NCBI GenBank assembly: GCA_002716585.1
Contig: PBBL01000058.1
Span: 31,412 to 95,411 of the forward strand
Reading direction: 5' to 3'
DNA length: 64,000 nt
DNA from: Myxococcales bacterium
Lineage (GTDB): Bacteria > Myxococcota_A > Bradymonadia > Bradymonadales > GCA-2716585
Shown here: positions 17,553-28,653 of the stretch, in pieces
Layout: each line of letters opens with the position of its first letter
Numbering within the stretch: the stretch's first letter is position 1
Program-made: the position numbers and the translations under genes
The notes under the pieces: model-generated
The model's database searches: none
Told to the model about the DNA's origin: nothing
Seen by the model: only the letters and a program-made list of their open reading frames with translations

Positions 17553-18965
17553 ATGCACTTCCTCTCCATGGACCGGCCACACCTGACCAGCACCTTCGCC
17601 CTCCTCACCCTCCTCACCTCACTGAACGCGGCGGGCTGCGGAACGACACCGACGCGCGTCCCCCCGCTGAGCGCCCGCGTCGGGCAGGCGCTCGACGACG
17701 GCTGGTCCATCGACCTCTCGCGCGAAGGCTACGAGGGGTGGAGCGTCTACGCCCCGGAGGGCCCCTGCGTCGTCGTCACCGCGCGTACGACGAGCGCCCA
17801 CGCCGAGGCGACGCGCCCGAGGCGCTCGTTCGCCTGCTACGACCCGCTGTCCGGCGAGCCGCGATGGAGCTACGAGCACCCCGTCTCGGAGGGGTTCACC
17901 TGGGAGCGGGTGCTGTTCACCCCGGAGCGGCTGATCTACGTCCGCCCCGACCTGGCGTTCGGCGTCTCGCTCTCATCCGGTAAGCTGATCTGGGAGCTGG
18001 ACGATCAGATCGGGCGCGAGTTTCAGCGGAGCGCCGCGCTGTTCGACGACCTCCTGATCCTCGACCTGGCCCACGAGGTCCTGGTCGTCCTCGACGCCAA
18101 CCAGGGGACCTGGGTCCGGGGGGTCTCCCTCGGCGGCGGGCAGCTCCAGGTCGTGCTCCCTGGCCCAGCGGGGCCGCTCGCGGTGATGACGCGGGTCGCG
18201 GAGCTGTTCGAGGAGGGCGAGACGCACCTGCTCGAAGGGTTCAACGTCCTCGGCCCGGGCGGCGAGCAGCCCGCCCCGCCGCGCGCCGAGCCGAATCCGC
18301 TGTGGAGCGTGGAGATCTCCGACGGGGACCACAAGCTCCACGTGGTGGGCGACACCCTGGTCGGCTTCCTCGGCGAGGGCCACCTCCACGTGCTCGACCC
18401 GAGCGACGGCGAGACCCTGCACGACCTTGACCTGGAGCAGAAGTTTCGGCTCGTCGCCGGAGGCGTCGGCAAGGCCCCAGCCTCCGCCCCCGCCACGAGC
18501 ACGACCCCGCTCACCCCGACGCAGATCCTTCAGAACGCGCGCCGCCCCGACCCACCCGAGCTGGGCAACCTCAAAAACGGTCGCCTGGAGCTTCAGGGCG
18601 CCCCGCGGTGGATCCTGACGCAAGGCCCCCGGCAGGGGATCGCCATGACCCTCGTCGAGGTGAACGCCTACGACCCCCGCACGCTGGAGCGGCGCTGGAG
18701 GGCGACGCTGCCCTGGTCGGCGACATCGCGCCAACAGACGCGACGCTCCGAGCTGGACGCGCTGTTCCTCGCCAACCCGCAACAAGCCGCGCTGCTCGAC
18801 GCGGCCACGGGGCAGGTGCTCTGGTCCGACGACCTGAACGCCGAAGATGGCCCCTGGCTCGGGATCGACACCAACGGAGCGGCCCTCTACACCCTTCACC
18901 AGGAGGACACCGTGGTGCGGCTGCGGGCTCGCCCCCTCTCCCACCGCGCCGGGGACCACCCATGA
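17553..18965 (+). CDS. PQQ-like beta-propeller lipoprotein
   Basis: A 470-aa protein with a short signal ending in the lipobox NAAGC (Cys29). The mature part contains several PQQ/quinoprotein-type blades: YDPLSGEPRWSYEHP, VSLSSGKLIWELDD, LDPSDGETLHDLD, YDPRTLERRWRATLP and LDAATGQVLWSDD. A Pro/Ala/Thr-rich insertion interrupts the propeller near residue 305. Such lipoproteins act as scaffolds (as BamB does) or ligand sensors. It follows the KAP NTPase closely and overlaps the next gene by four bases, so all three may share one transcript. ATG 17568 is another possible start. Confidence 0.8.
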   Translation: MHFLSMDRPHLTSTFALLTLLTSLNAAGCGTTPTRVPPLSARVGQALDDGWSIDLSREGYEGWSVYAPEGPCVVVTARTTSAHAEATRPRRSFACYDPLSGEPRWSYEHPVSEGFTWERVLFTPERLIYVRPDLAFGVSLSSGKLIWELDDQIGREFQRSAALFDDLLILDLAHEVLVVLDANQGTWVRGVSLGGGQLQVVLPGPAGPLAVMTRVAELFEEGETHLLEGFNVLGPGGEQPAPPRAEPNPLWSVEISDGDHKLHVVGDTLVGFLGEGHLHVLDPSDGETLHDLDLEQKFRLVAGGVGKAPASAPATSTTPLTPTQILQNARRPDPPELGNLKNGRLELQGAPRWILTQGPRQGIAMTLVEVNAYDPRTLERRWRATLPWSATSRQQTRRSELDALFLANPQQAALLDAATGQVLWSDDLNAEDGPWLGIDTNGAALYTLHQEDTVVRLRARPLSHRAGDHP

Positions 18966-20683
18966 CGCTCCTCAAACGCCTCCTCCCCGGCCTCGCGTTG
19001 TTGGCGCTCACGGCCACGTTCGCGGGCGCGCTCTCCTCCTACCCCAGCGCGCTGAACCGCCTGGAGCCCGAAGCCACCCTCGGGCAAAACGAACGCCCCG
19101 TCACCCCCCCGGCCGCCTCGCCACAGGCCCGCCCTGAGCGGGTGGTGCTGGTCGTGCTCGACGGCCTGCGGCTGGACACGAGCCGGACGCTCCCCTACCT
19201 CAACGGGCTACGCCTCAAGGGCGTGGACGCGATCGCCGAGGCCCCCCTCCCCAGCTTCTCCAAGCCCGGTTACGCCGCCATGGGCGCTGGCGTCACCCCC
19301 TGGCGCTCCGGGGTGCGCACCAACGCCCACTCCGAGCCCATCCCCGTCGACACCGTGTTCGCCCGCGCCCGCGCCGCGGGCCTTCACCTCGTCGGGGCCG
19401 CCAACCACCCCTATTGGCCTGAACTCTTCAAGGATCAGTTCGTGCGCTGGTGGTGGGTCCCCCCGACCTCCTCCAGCGCCGAGGTCGATCGCGCCGCCCG
19501 CGACATCCTCAACGAGCGGGGCGCGCTGACCGTGCTGCACTTCGTGGACATCGACGCGGCTGGACACGCCGAGGGCGTCAGCGGCGCCTACACGCGCGCC
19601 GCGACCTCGCTCGACGCGCGCCTCAAGCAGCTGCTCGCCCCCCTCGACCTGACGCGGGACCTCATCCTCGTGACCTCCGACCACGGTCACGTCCAGCGCG
19701 GCGGCCACGGAGGCCCCGAGCCCGAGGTCGTCCAGGTGCCGCTCATCATGGCGGGCCGCGGCGTGACCCCGGGGACACACGCCGAGGTGGGCTCGCTCGC
19801 CAGGCTCGCCCCGACGCTCTCGGTCGTGCTCAGCGTCGAGTACCCCCGCGCCCTCTCCAGCGAGCCGCTGGACTCGCTCCTGGACCCCGAGGTGTTCGGC
19901 GACGCCTACCTCAAGGCGCGTCGTCAGGAGTGGATCGCGCACCGCGCCTCCTACGAACGCATGTGGCTCCACCGCACCCTTGAAAAATGGACCACGGAGG
20001 GCTGGAACGGTGAGCGCATCGGCAACGACGTCTCCAAGGCGACCGAGGTCGCGGACGACGCCGATCTGAGTGACTTGATCGCCGCCCGCGACCGGACCCT
20101 CCTGGAGATCGAGCGGGATCGCCGCGTCGGCCGCACCCCGCTCGTCGCCCTGCTCCTGGTCGGGCTCCTCCTGGTGCTCTCCGTGGGGCTCCTGTTCGGC
20201 TACCGACTCCTGCCGCTGCTCACCCTCCCCACGTTCGGCGGGGCGTTGACGGGTGGGCTGCTCGCGCTGGACGTGCCGCTGTCCTTCAGCGCGGTCAGCA
20301 GCCGCGAGGCCTTCCTGATCACCGTGGGCGTGACGGCGCTCCTCGCCGCGCTCCTGCACCTCGCGTCGCTGGAGGCGCTCTTGAGGACGACGCGCGCCCC
20401 CCATCGACGTGAGGCGAGGCGGTTCCACGCGGCGTTCGCCGCGCTGTGCTACCTGACGGTGATCCCACTGGTGTGGCTCCTCGCGGGTTACCACCAGGAC
20501 GCCCCGCTGCCCTCGCCGTCGGTCATGTTCGCCCCGATGTGGCTCGGCCCGGCCGCGATCGTCTTCGCGACGTTGGCCGCGCTGCTCTGGTGCGCGGACG
20601 CGCTTCGAAAGCCGACGGCGAGCCGACACGCCCAGGAAAGCGGACGTCGGAGTGAAACGCTCTCGCCGCCAACAGCACACTGA
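18962..20683 (+). CDS. Alkaline-phosphatase-superfamily phosphodiesterase with C-terminal membrane segments
   Basis: A 573-aa protein. A leader helix (residues 6-25) is followed by a metal-dependent hydrolase domain (type I phosphodiesterase/PF01663-like): VVLVVLDGLRLD (Asp67), the nucleophile region PSFSKPGYAA (Ser98 or Ser100), FVDIDAAGHAEG, and the metal motif TSDHGHVQRGGHGG. After about residue 395 come five or six transmembrane helices. The arrangement recalls GPI-type ethanolamine-phosphate transferases and phospho-headgroup hydrolases with a membrane tail. ATGA overlap with the propeller lipoprotein suggests they act together in the envelope. Substrate unknown. Confidence 0.85.
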   Translation: MTLLKRLLPGLALLALTATFAGALSSYPSALNRLEPEATLGQNERPVTPPAASPQARPERVVLVVLDGLRLDTSRTLPYLNGLRLKGVDAIAEAPLPSFSKPGYAAMGAGVTPWRSGVRTNAHSEPIPVDTVFARARAAGLHLVGAANHPYWPELFKDQFVRWWWVPPTSSSAEVDRAARDILNERGALTVLHFVDIDAAGHAEGVSGAYTRAATSLDARLKQLLAPLDLTRDLILVTSDHGHVQRGGHGGPEPEVVQVPLIMAGRGVTPGTHAEVGSLARLAPTLSVVLSVEYPRALSSEPLDSLLDPEVFGDAYLKARRQEWIAHRASYERMWLHRTLEKWTTEGWNGERIGNDVSKATEVADDADLSDLIAARDRTLLEIERDRRVGRTPLVALLLVGLLLVLSVGLLFGYRLLPLLTLPTFGGALTGGLLALDVPLSFSAVSSREAFLITVGVTALLAALLHLASLEALLRTTRAPHRREARRFHAAFAALCYLTVIPLVWLLAGYHQDAPLPSPSVMFAPMWLGPAAIVFATLAALLWCADALRKPTASRHAQESGRRSETLSPPTAH

Positions 20684-20735
20684 GTTCGACGACGCAACCC
20701 ACCGTGGGGGGCGAAGACGCAAGCAGGGTATGCAT

Positions 20736-21941
20736 ATGACACGACACATCGCCATCATCGGCGCCGGCCCGATCGGGCTTGAGGCCGCGCTCGCCCTTCA
20801 GGAGGCCGGGCACGACGTGCAGGTCTACGAGCGCGGCGACCTCGCCGACGCGGTCCGCGGCTGGTCCCACATCACGCTGTTCAGCCCCTGGGAGCTGAAC
20901 GTCAGCCCGTTGGGGCTGGAGGCGCTCGCGCGTCAGGGGCTGGAGCCGCCACCGACCGGGGTCTTCCCCACCGGCGCCGAGTACATCGAGCGCTACCTCA
21001 CGCCGCTCGCCAACGACGACCGCCTCCAGGGGCGCGTGCACACCCGGACCGAGGTCGCCTCGGTGGGCCGCAAGGGCGTGCTCAAGGGGGAGCTGATCGC
21101 TAGCGACGCGCGCCGAGAGCGACCGTTCCGCCTCCTGCTGCGCGACGCGGACGGCGGCGAGCGCTACGCCCACGCCGACGTGGTGATCGACAGCAGCGGC
21201 ACCTACGGCAACCCCAACGCGCTCGGCGACGCCGGGCTGCCCGCGCTCGGAGAGGGCGCGGCGGCGCGGGCCGGGCGGCTGCTCTACACCATCCCGGATC
21301 CGCTCGGCGCCGACCGTGACACGTTCGCCGGGCGACACACCCTGGTGGTCGGCGCCGGTTACTCGGCGGTCACGACGCTGCGCGCCCTCACCGACCTGGC
21401 GCAGGAGGCCGCGGGGACCCGCGTCACCTGGCTCACGCGCAGCGGCGAGCGCCCCTACACCGAACTCCCCGACGATCCGCTCCCGCAGCGCGACGCGCTC
21501 GCGCGCTTCGGCAACCAGCTCGCCAGCGGCCAGGACGACCGGGTCACCTACATCGGCGACAGCCACGTCCAGGCCCTCCAGGTCACCGACGACGCCGTCC
21601 GCGTCACCTACGAGGCGACCGACGGCGAGCATCACCTCGACGACGTGGAGGTCATCGTCGCCAACGTGGGCTACCGACCGAACACCGACCTCTACCGCGA
21701 GCTTCAGGTCCACCAGTGCTACGCCTCGGAGGGGCCGATGAAGCTCGCCGCCGCGCTGCTCTCGGCCGCGGGCGGCGGCGGTGACTGCCTTCAGCAGACC
21801 GGCATGGGGCCTGACACGCTGCGCTCGCCGGAGCCCGACTTCTTCATCCTCGGCTCCAAGTCCTATGGACGTGGCTCGGCGTTCTTGATCAAGCTGGGGT
21901 TGGAGCAGATCCAGGACGTCTTGACGCTGTTGGAGGCGTAG
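20736..21941 (+). CDS. FAD-dependent NAD(P)-binding oxidoreductase
   Basis: A 401-aa two-dinucleotide-domain flavoprotein. The N-terminal FAD site is GAGPIG (9-14) with acidic YERGD at the end of strand two; the second Rossmann site is VVGAGYSAVT near residue 205. The segment GWSHITLFSPWELN is conserved in related oxidoreductases of Planctomycetes and Myxococcota. The substrate is not clear; it could be a monooxygenase-like or thioredoxin-reductase-like enzyme, but no CxxC pair is present. ATG 20736 is preferred over 20730 because CAGGG is then about eight bases upstream. Confidence 0.82.
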   Translation: MTRHIAIIGAGPIGLEAALALQEAGHDVQVYERGDLADAVRGWSHITLFSPWELNVSPLGLEALARQGLEPPPTGVFPTGAEYIERYLTPLANDDRLQGRVHTRTEVASVGRKGVLKGELIASDARRERPFRLLLRDADGGERYAHADVVIDSSGTYGNPNALGDAGLPALGEGAAARAGRLLYTIPDPLGADRDTFAGRHTLVVGAGYSAVTTLRALTDLAQEAAGTRVTWLTRSGERPYTELPDDPLPQRDALARFGNQLASGQDDRVTYIGDSHVQALQVTDDAVRVTYEATDGEHHLDDVEVIVANVGYRPNTDLYRELQVHQCYASEGPMKLAAALLSAAGGGGDCLQQTGMGPDTLRSPEPDFFILGSKSYGRGSAFLIKLGLEQIQDVLTLLEA

Positions 21942-21947
21942 GATCCC

Positions 21948-22931
21948 TCAGAGCTGCGTCGCGGCCGTGAGGGTCGCCTCCAGATCATGGCGCGGAGCGT
22001 AGCGCATGTGGGTGCGCGCCCGTGAGTCATCGACCATGCAGACGTACTTGATGTGATCGATCTGCTGGGTCGGGAAGGCGTGCTTCGTTCGCCACAGCAC
22101 CCCCTGCAGCCCCCGCAGCAACGGCTCCGGGACAGGCACCGTGCGCTTGCCCGCGAGCTGCAGCAGGCGCGACAGCGGCACCGCGCCCGGCCCGGCGAGG
22201 TTGTAGACGCCGCGGATCCCCGGCTTGAGGGCCAGCTCAATGGCCGACAGCACGTCGTCCCGGTGCACGACCTGCACCATCGGGTCGTAGCCCAGCACCG
22301 TGGGCGAGTAGGGCAGCCTGAGGTAGTTGCTCGCCACGCTGCCCACCTCGCCGAGGATGTGCACCGGGCGCAGGATGACCGTCTCGATCTCCGGGTGGCG
22401 CCAGAAGAAGCTGGAGCAGTACATGTCGATCGCGATCAGGTGCCGCACCCAGTTGGTCCCGGCGTCGGCGCCTCCCATCAAGGGGGCCTCCTCGGTGAGG
22501 AACTGGTCGTTGGTCGGCGCGGCGCCGTAGACGTTGGCGCTCGACAGCATGACCACCTTGCCCACGCCGTGCGCGTGGCACAGATCGAGCGTCTTGCGGG
22601 TCCCCAGGAAGTTGAACTCCTGGTGCTCCCGCGCCGAGCGCCGCGGGTTGTACATGATGTTGAGGTGGATCAGCGCGTCGATCGTGTGCCGCCGAAAGAC
22701 GTCCTCGGCCTTACGGCGGCGGACGTCCAGCTGGTAGCACTCGACGTCCTTCGGGAGGGCGTCGCAGGGGCGCCGGTCCAGCCCGATGACCTTCACCTTC
22801 CGGTGCAGCAGCCGGGCGAGCGCCTGCCCCATGCGCCCGGCGATCCCCGTGATCAGGACCGTCCGGCGGCGCTTACGCCATGAGCGCCACTTCGCCTCGG
22901 GTTTGCTCGAGGTGCCCTCATCCTGTGTCAT
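21948..22931 (-). CDS. NAD-dependent epimerase/dehydratase-like SDR protein
   Basis: A 327-aa extended short-chain dehydrogenase. The cofactor loop ITGIAGRMGQ and the strand-end aspartate (GLDRRP) are clear, as are SSANVYG and the LRPVHILG segment. The usual catalytic YxxxK is not evident: the corresponding stretch reads TNWVRHLIAIDMY. It may therefore bind NAD(P) without classical epimerase chemistry. ATG 22931 has AGGGG six bases upstream. It sits 81 bases downstream of an acyltransferase on the same strand; such SDR/PlsC pairs are common in this phylum and suggest a lipid-related role. Confidence 0.82.
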   Translation of the reverse strand: MTQDEGTSSKPEAKWRSWRKRRRTVLITGIAGRMGQALARLLHRKVKVIGLDRRPCDALPKDVECYQLDVRRRKAEDVFRRHTIDALIHLNIMYNPRRSAREHQEFNFLGTRKTLDLCHAHGVGKVVMLSSANVYGAAPTNDQFLTEEAPLMGGADAGTNWVRHLIAIDMYCSSFFWRHPEIETVILRPVHILGEVGSVASNYLRLPYSPTVLGYDPMVQVVHRDDVLSAIELALKPGIRGVYNLAGPGAVPLSRLLQLAGKRTVPVPEPLLRGLQGVLWRTKHAFPTQQIDHIKYVCMVDDSRARTHMRYAPRHDLEATLTAATQL

Positions 22932-23012
22932 CGTCAGCCCCTGTGGTGTCGGCTTCGCTCCGTTGATCCGCGCTGTTCTTCGAAGCCAGCGACCGCTCAA
23001 CGCGAGCGGGTG

Positions 23013-23969
23013 TCACGTGAAGATGTCCCAGAAGGTCTTGCGCTGTTCGAGACCGTGGTGGATCAACCCCTGGAGCGCGTCGCGCACCTCGTCCACCTTC
23101 TCCGAGATGACCCGATCCTCGTCGTCGGGGTCCCCCGAGAAGGTCATGGGGTCACCGTAATAGATGCGGTAGCGCACCGGCAGCGGCAACGCCCCCAACG
23201 GCCCCAGGAGCGGGAAGGTCGGGGTGATCGGGAAGGCGGGCGCCCCGATCAGCCGAGCGATCCTGCCGGCGTTGAAGAACGCCGGGGCCTGCTCCTCGGC
23301 GCCGATGACCGCCACCGGCACGATCGGGAGGTTGTTCTCCAACGCGAGCCGCATGAAGCCCAGGCCGAAGCGCTGAAGCTGGTAGGCCTTGTCGTAGGTC
23401 TTGTTGATCCCCCGAACCCCCTCGGGGAACACCAGGATGGTCGCTCCGCGCGAGTTGAGGAGCCGAAAGTTCTCACGCGTCCCCAGGATCTGACCGCAGC
23501 GGGCGAAGAACCAGGAGACAAACGGCAGCGTCGGCACCCAGCGCTCGATCATACTGCGCACCATTCGGGGCGGATCGGCGTCGAGCAGGCATGAGGAGAC
23601 GATCATCATCCCGTCGATCGGCACCTGCCCTGAGTGGTTGGCGATGAGCAGCACCGACCCCTCCGGCAGCTTCTCCAACCCGAAGGCCTCCACGCGGAAG
23701 TACTTCCGGTAGACCCAGGCCCCGACCGGGAGCACCCACTTGAGGAACTCCGGCTCAAACCCGAACGGATCAAAGCCGTCGATCTCCTGCACCTCCTGGA
23801 GCTGGCGGAGGCGCTCGGTCAGCTCATCGTCGAGCAGGTTCTCTTCCACAATCATCTGGCTGAACGCGCGCATCGCGGCGGTCCAGTCAGACTCCAGCTC
23901 GCCGCGGTCCCGGAGGAGCTTGTTCAGCAACGCGCGACCACGAGGCCGATCAGGGTCGTGTGTGTCCAT
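23013..23969 (-). CDS. Lysophospholipid (PlsC-like) acyltransferase
   Basis: A 318-aa membrane-associated acyltransferase. The catalytic His is in NHSGQVPIDG and the substrate-binding block is VFPEGVRG; VPVAVIGAEE and YYGDPM are further conserved segments. It would transfer an acyl chain to a lysophospholipid or similar acceptor. An Asp/Glu-rich helical N-terminus of about 90 residues precedes the domain. ATG 23969 is preferred because GAAGG lies five bases upstream; ATG 23996 lacks spacing. It is the promoter-proximal gene of the SDR pair and is divergent from the Gly-rich lipoprotein. Confidence 0.85.
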   Translation of the reverse strand: MDTHDPDRPRGRALLNKLLRDRGELESDWTAAMRAFSQMIVEENLLDDELTERLRQLQEVQEIDGFDPFGFEPEFLKWVLPVGAWVYRKYFRVEAFGLEKLPEGSVLLIANHSGQVPIDGMMIVSSCLLDADPPRMVRSMIERWVPTLPFVSWFFARCGQILGTRENFRLLNSRGATILVFPEGVRGINKTYDKAYQLQRFGLGFMRLALENNLPIVPVAVIGAEEQAPAFFNAGRIARLIGAPAFPITPTFPLLGPLGALPLPVRYRIYYGDPMTFSGDPDDEDRVISEKVDEVRDALQGLIHHGLEQRKTFWDIFT

Positions 23970-24064
23970 GGAGCCTTCACCCAAAGCGTGATTCATCCTG
24001 AGCGTTTCTATCAGACACGGGCGGACCAATCCAGCGATGAACCCAGCCGATGCATGCGACGCGC

Positions 24065-24093
24065 TTGATTCTCTACAGGCCGACACCTACCAT
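24065..24093 (+). promoter_or_regulatory. Candidate sigma-70 promoter for the Gly-rich lipoprotein
   Basis: TTGATT (24065-24070) and TACCAT (24088-24093) are separated by 17 bases, about 47 bases upstream of the start codon. Each hexamer matches four of six consensus positions. Confidence 0.45.
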
Positions 24094-24139
24094 GAGCGCG
24101 GCTTTGGTCTGGGTCGCCATCGACGGATACGAGGACACC

Positions 24140-25903
<1,764 letters not shown>

Positions 25904-25916
25904 CACCCACACACCC

Positions 25917-27833
25917 ATGAACATCCTCAACGCGCGTCAACTCTCCAAATCCTACGGCCCCCGTGTGCTCTTCACCGACGCCTCGCTCGTCGTCGATGAC
26001 GGCGAGAAGATCGGCGTCATCGGCGTCAACGGCTCGGGCAAGAGCACCCTCTTCAAGATCCTCGCCGGAGAGGTCGAGCCCGACGATGGGGTCATCGCGG
26101 TGCGCCGCGGCGCCTCGGTCGGCTACCTCTCCCAGTCGCCGCGCTTCCCCGAAGGGGCGACCCCCCGGAGCGTCGTCGCCGGGGTCATGAAGCCCGTCAG
26201 CGACGCCATCGCGCGCTGGAACGACATCACCGGCGAGCTGGCCGACGCCCCGGTCGAGCGCCATGAGGCCCTCCTTGAGGAGCAGGCCGAGCTTCAGCGC
26301 CAGATCGAGCGCGGCGGCGGCTGGGCGTGGGAGCACCACGTCGAGAACGTGATCGAGCGCCTGGGCATCCAGGAGCAGATCGACGCCCCGGTCGAGTCCC
26401 TCTCGGGCGGGCAGCACCGACGGGTCGCGCTCGCGCGCCTGCTCCTGTCGAACCCCGACCTGATGATCCTTGATGAGCCCACCAACCACCTCGACGCCGA
26501 CACCATCGAGTGGCTGGAGGGTGAACTCAAGAGCTACCCCGGCGCCGTGCTGATGGTCACCCACGACCGCTACTTCCTCGATCACATCGTCACGCGCATC
26601 GTCGAGTTCGATCACATCACCCAGGAGCTGATCTCCCACCCCGGCAGCTACCAGGCCTACATGGACAACAAGCTGGAGCGCCTCCAGCAGCGCGCTCGCT
26701 CCGAGGAGAAGCGCACCAACCTCCTCCGAACCGAGCTGGAGTGGCTGCGGCGTGGCCCCAAGGCCCGGGGCACGAAGGCCAAGGCGCGGATTCAGCGGGC
26801 CGAGGCGCTCAAGGAGGCGGGGCCCGCGTCCACCGAGAAGTCCATCCAGATGACCTTCAAGGCCGACCGCAAGCTCGTCGGGCGGATCCTGGAGGTGGAG
26901 GGGGTGGCCAAGGCCTACGACGACAAGCGCCTGTTTGAGGAGGTCGGGTTCATCATGCAGCGCGGCGACCGGGTGGGCCTCGTCGGCCCCAACGGCAGCG
27001 GCAAGTCCACGCTGATCCGCCTCTTGATGGAGCAGGAGGAGCCCGACGCGGGCACGATCACCTGGGGCAAGAACACGCGGCCTGGCCTCCTCGACCAGTA
27101 CCGCAGCGGCCTCGACCCCGAGCACACTGTCCTTGAGGCCATCAGCCCCCACAGCGACATGCTCCAGATCGGCGACCGCCAGGTCCACAAGCGCACCTAC
27201 CTGCGTGAGTTCCTCTTTGAGGGCGGCGAGGTGATGAAGAAGGTCGAGTCGCTGTCGGGTGGGGAGCGGTGCCGCCTGCTGCTCGCCCGGATGATCCTGG
27301 AGGGATCCAACTTCCTCATCCTCGACGAGCCCACCAACGACCTGGACATCAGCTCCTTGCAGACCCTGGAGCAGGCGCTGCTCGACTTCAAGGGGTGCGT
27401 CCTGCTCGTCACCCACGACCGCTACTTCCTCAACAAGGTCTGCACCTCCATACTCGCCATCGAGGAAGGCGAGATCACCCTCTACGAGGGCGATTACGAC
27501 TTCTACCGCAAGCGCCGCGACGAGCGTGAGCGCCAGGCCCGCGAGCTGGAGTTGGAGGAGAAGCGCCGCGAGCAGGAGCGCGTCCGCACCGAAGCGCGCG
27601 CCGAGGCGCCCAGGAAGCTCTCGTGGAAGGAGAAGCAGGAGCTGGAGTCGATCGAGGAGGTGATCCTGGAGACCGAGGAGCGCCGCGACGCGGTGGAGGG
27701 CCAGCTCGCCGACCCGGCGCTCTACCGCGACCACCCGGAGCGGGTCGCCCCCCTGACCAGCGAGCTGGCCGACCTCAACACCCAGGTCGAGGGGCTGTAC
27801 GCGCGCTGGGAGGAGCTGGAGGCCCGCGCCTGA
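25917..27833 (+). CDS. uup: ABC-F family ATPase (Uup-like)
   Basis: A 638-aa protein with two ABC domains and no membrane segment. Domain 1: VNGSGKST, LSGGQHRRVALARLL, LMILDEPTNHLD. Linker with the ABC-F Lys/Arg-rich region (RRGPKARGTKAKARIQRAEALK, given as a landmark for about residues 279-300; only RRGPKARGTKAKARIQ is the conserved core). Domain 2: PNGSGKST, LSGGERCRLLLARM, LILDEPTNDLD. The coiled-coil C-terminus (about 535-638) is the DNA/ribosome-binding tail seen in Uup. ABC-F proteins act on ribosomes; Uup affects replication-fork and transposon stability. It starts 13 bases after the lipoprotein. Confidence 0.92.
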   Translation: MNILNARQLSKSYGPRVLFTDASLVVDDGEKIGVIGVNGSGKSTLFKILAGEVEPDDGVIAVRRGASVGYLSQSPRFPEGATPRSVVAGVMKPVSDAIARWNDITGELADAPVERHEALLEEQAELQRQIERGGGWAWEHHVENVIERLGIQEQIDAPVESLSGGQHRRVALARLLLSNPDLMILDEPTNHLDADTIEWLEGELKSYPGAVLMVTHDRYFLDHIVTRIVEFDHITQELISHPGSYQAYMDNKLERLQQRARSEEKRTNLLRTELEWLRRGPKARGTKAKARIQRAEALKEAGPASTEKSIQMTFKADRKLVGRILEVEGVAKAYDDKRLFEEVGFIMQRGDRVGLVGPNGSGKSTLIRLLMEQEEPDAGTITWGKNTRPGLLDQYRSGLDPEHTVLEAISPHSDMLQIGDRQVHKRTYLREFLFEGGEVMKKVESLSGGERCRLLLARMILEGSNFLILDEPTNDLDISSLQTLEQALLDFKGCVLLVTHDRYFLNKVCTSILAIEEGEITLYEGDYDFYRKRRDERERQARELELEEKRREQERVRTEARAEAPRKLSWKEKQELESIEEVILETEERRDAVEGQLADPALYRDHPERVAPLTSELADLNTQVEGLYARWEELEARA

Positions 27834-27836
27834 GCC

Positions 27837-28646
27837 TCACCCGGGGCGCTGGAGCGCGAACAGCGCCACCGCCCCAGCCGTCGCCACGTTCAGGCTGTCG
27901 ATCCCGGACGCCATCGGGATCACGCGGCGCGCGTCCGCCCCGGCGATCGTCTCGGGGCGCAGCCCCGGCCCCTCAGAGCCGAGCCAGAGGGCGACCCGCT
28001 CGGCGGGTCGCGCCCTCGCCGCAAGAGGCGCCGCGCCCTCCGTCAGCGCCAGCGCGATGGAGAAGAACCCGTGCCGCTTGAGCGCCTCCAGGAGCGCCTG
28101 AGACGGCTCCCGACCAAACGGCACCGCCGCCGCGCATCCCGCCGAGACGCGCATCGCGCGTCGATAGAGCGGATCGCAGCAGGTCGCGTCCAGCAACACC
28201 GCCTGCACCCCGAACGCCGCGGCGTTGCGAAAGCAGGCGCCCACGTTGTCCGTGTTGGTGAGCCCCTCCAGGACGAGCACCGTCGCGGGGCCTGGCGAGA
28301 GCGCGCTGAGGATCATGTCGGCGCCGGGCTCCTCCGGGCGCTCGCCGATCGCCAGGAGCCCCCGGTGTATCGGGAAGCCGACCACCTCCACCATGTGCTC
28401 GTGAGGCAGCGTGTAGATCGGGACGGACCTGGGGATCTCGTCGAGCAGCGACGTCAGCCCGTCGAGCTTGCGACGCGACACGAGGACCGAGCGCAGCGGG
28501 TAGCGACCTCGGCGCAGGACCGTTTGCAGGACGACGCGCCCTTCGATGACGAAGGCGCGCTCCCGGCCCGCGAGGTCCTTGTCGCGGACCTCGCGGTAGG
28601 GGTCGAGGCGAGGGTCGAGGATGTCGTCGAGGGGAACGAGGGGCAC
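27837..28646 (-). CDS. SpoU/TrmH-family RNA methyltransferase
   Basis: A 269-aa SPOUT enzyme that methylates tRNA or rRNA with S-adenosylmethionine. The three SpoU motifs are clear: motif 1 EGLTNTDNVGACFRNAAAFG, motif 2 ALWLGSEGPGL, motif 3 IPMASGIDSLNVATA. An N-terminal substrate-binding domain precedes them. The target base cannot be told from sequence. GTG 28646 gives a start near the conserved LDPRLDPYREVRDKD; TTG 28667 is an in-frame alternative that would overlap serS by 14 bases. It is convergent with uup and downstream of serS. Confidence 0.87.
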   Translation of the reverse strand: MPLVPLDDILDPRLDPYREVRDKDLAGRERAFVIEGRVVLQTVLRRGRYPLRSVLVSRRKLDGLTSLLDEIPRSVPIYTLPHEHMVEVVGFPIHRGLLAIGERPEEPGADMILSALSPGPATVLVLEGLTNTDNVGACFRNAAAFGVQAVLLDATCCDPLYRRAMRVSAGCAAAVPFGREPSQALLEALKRHGFFSIALALTEGAAPLAARARPAERVALWLGSEGPGLRPETIAGADARRVIPMASGIDSLNVATAGAVALFALQRPG

Positions 28647-28653
28647 GGCGCGA

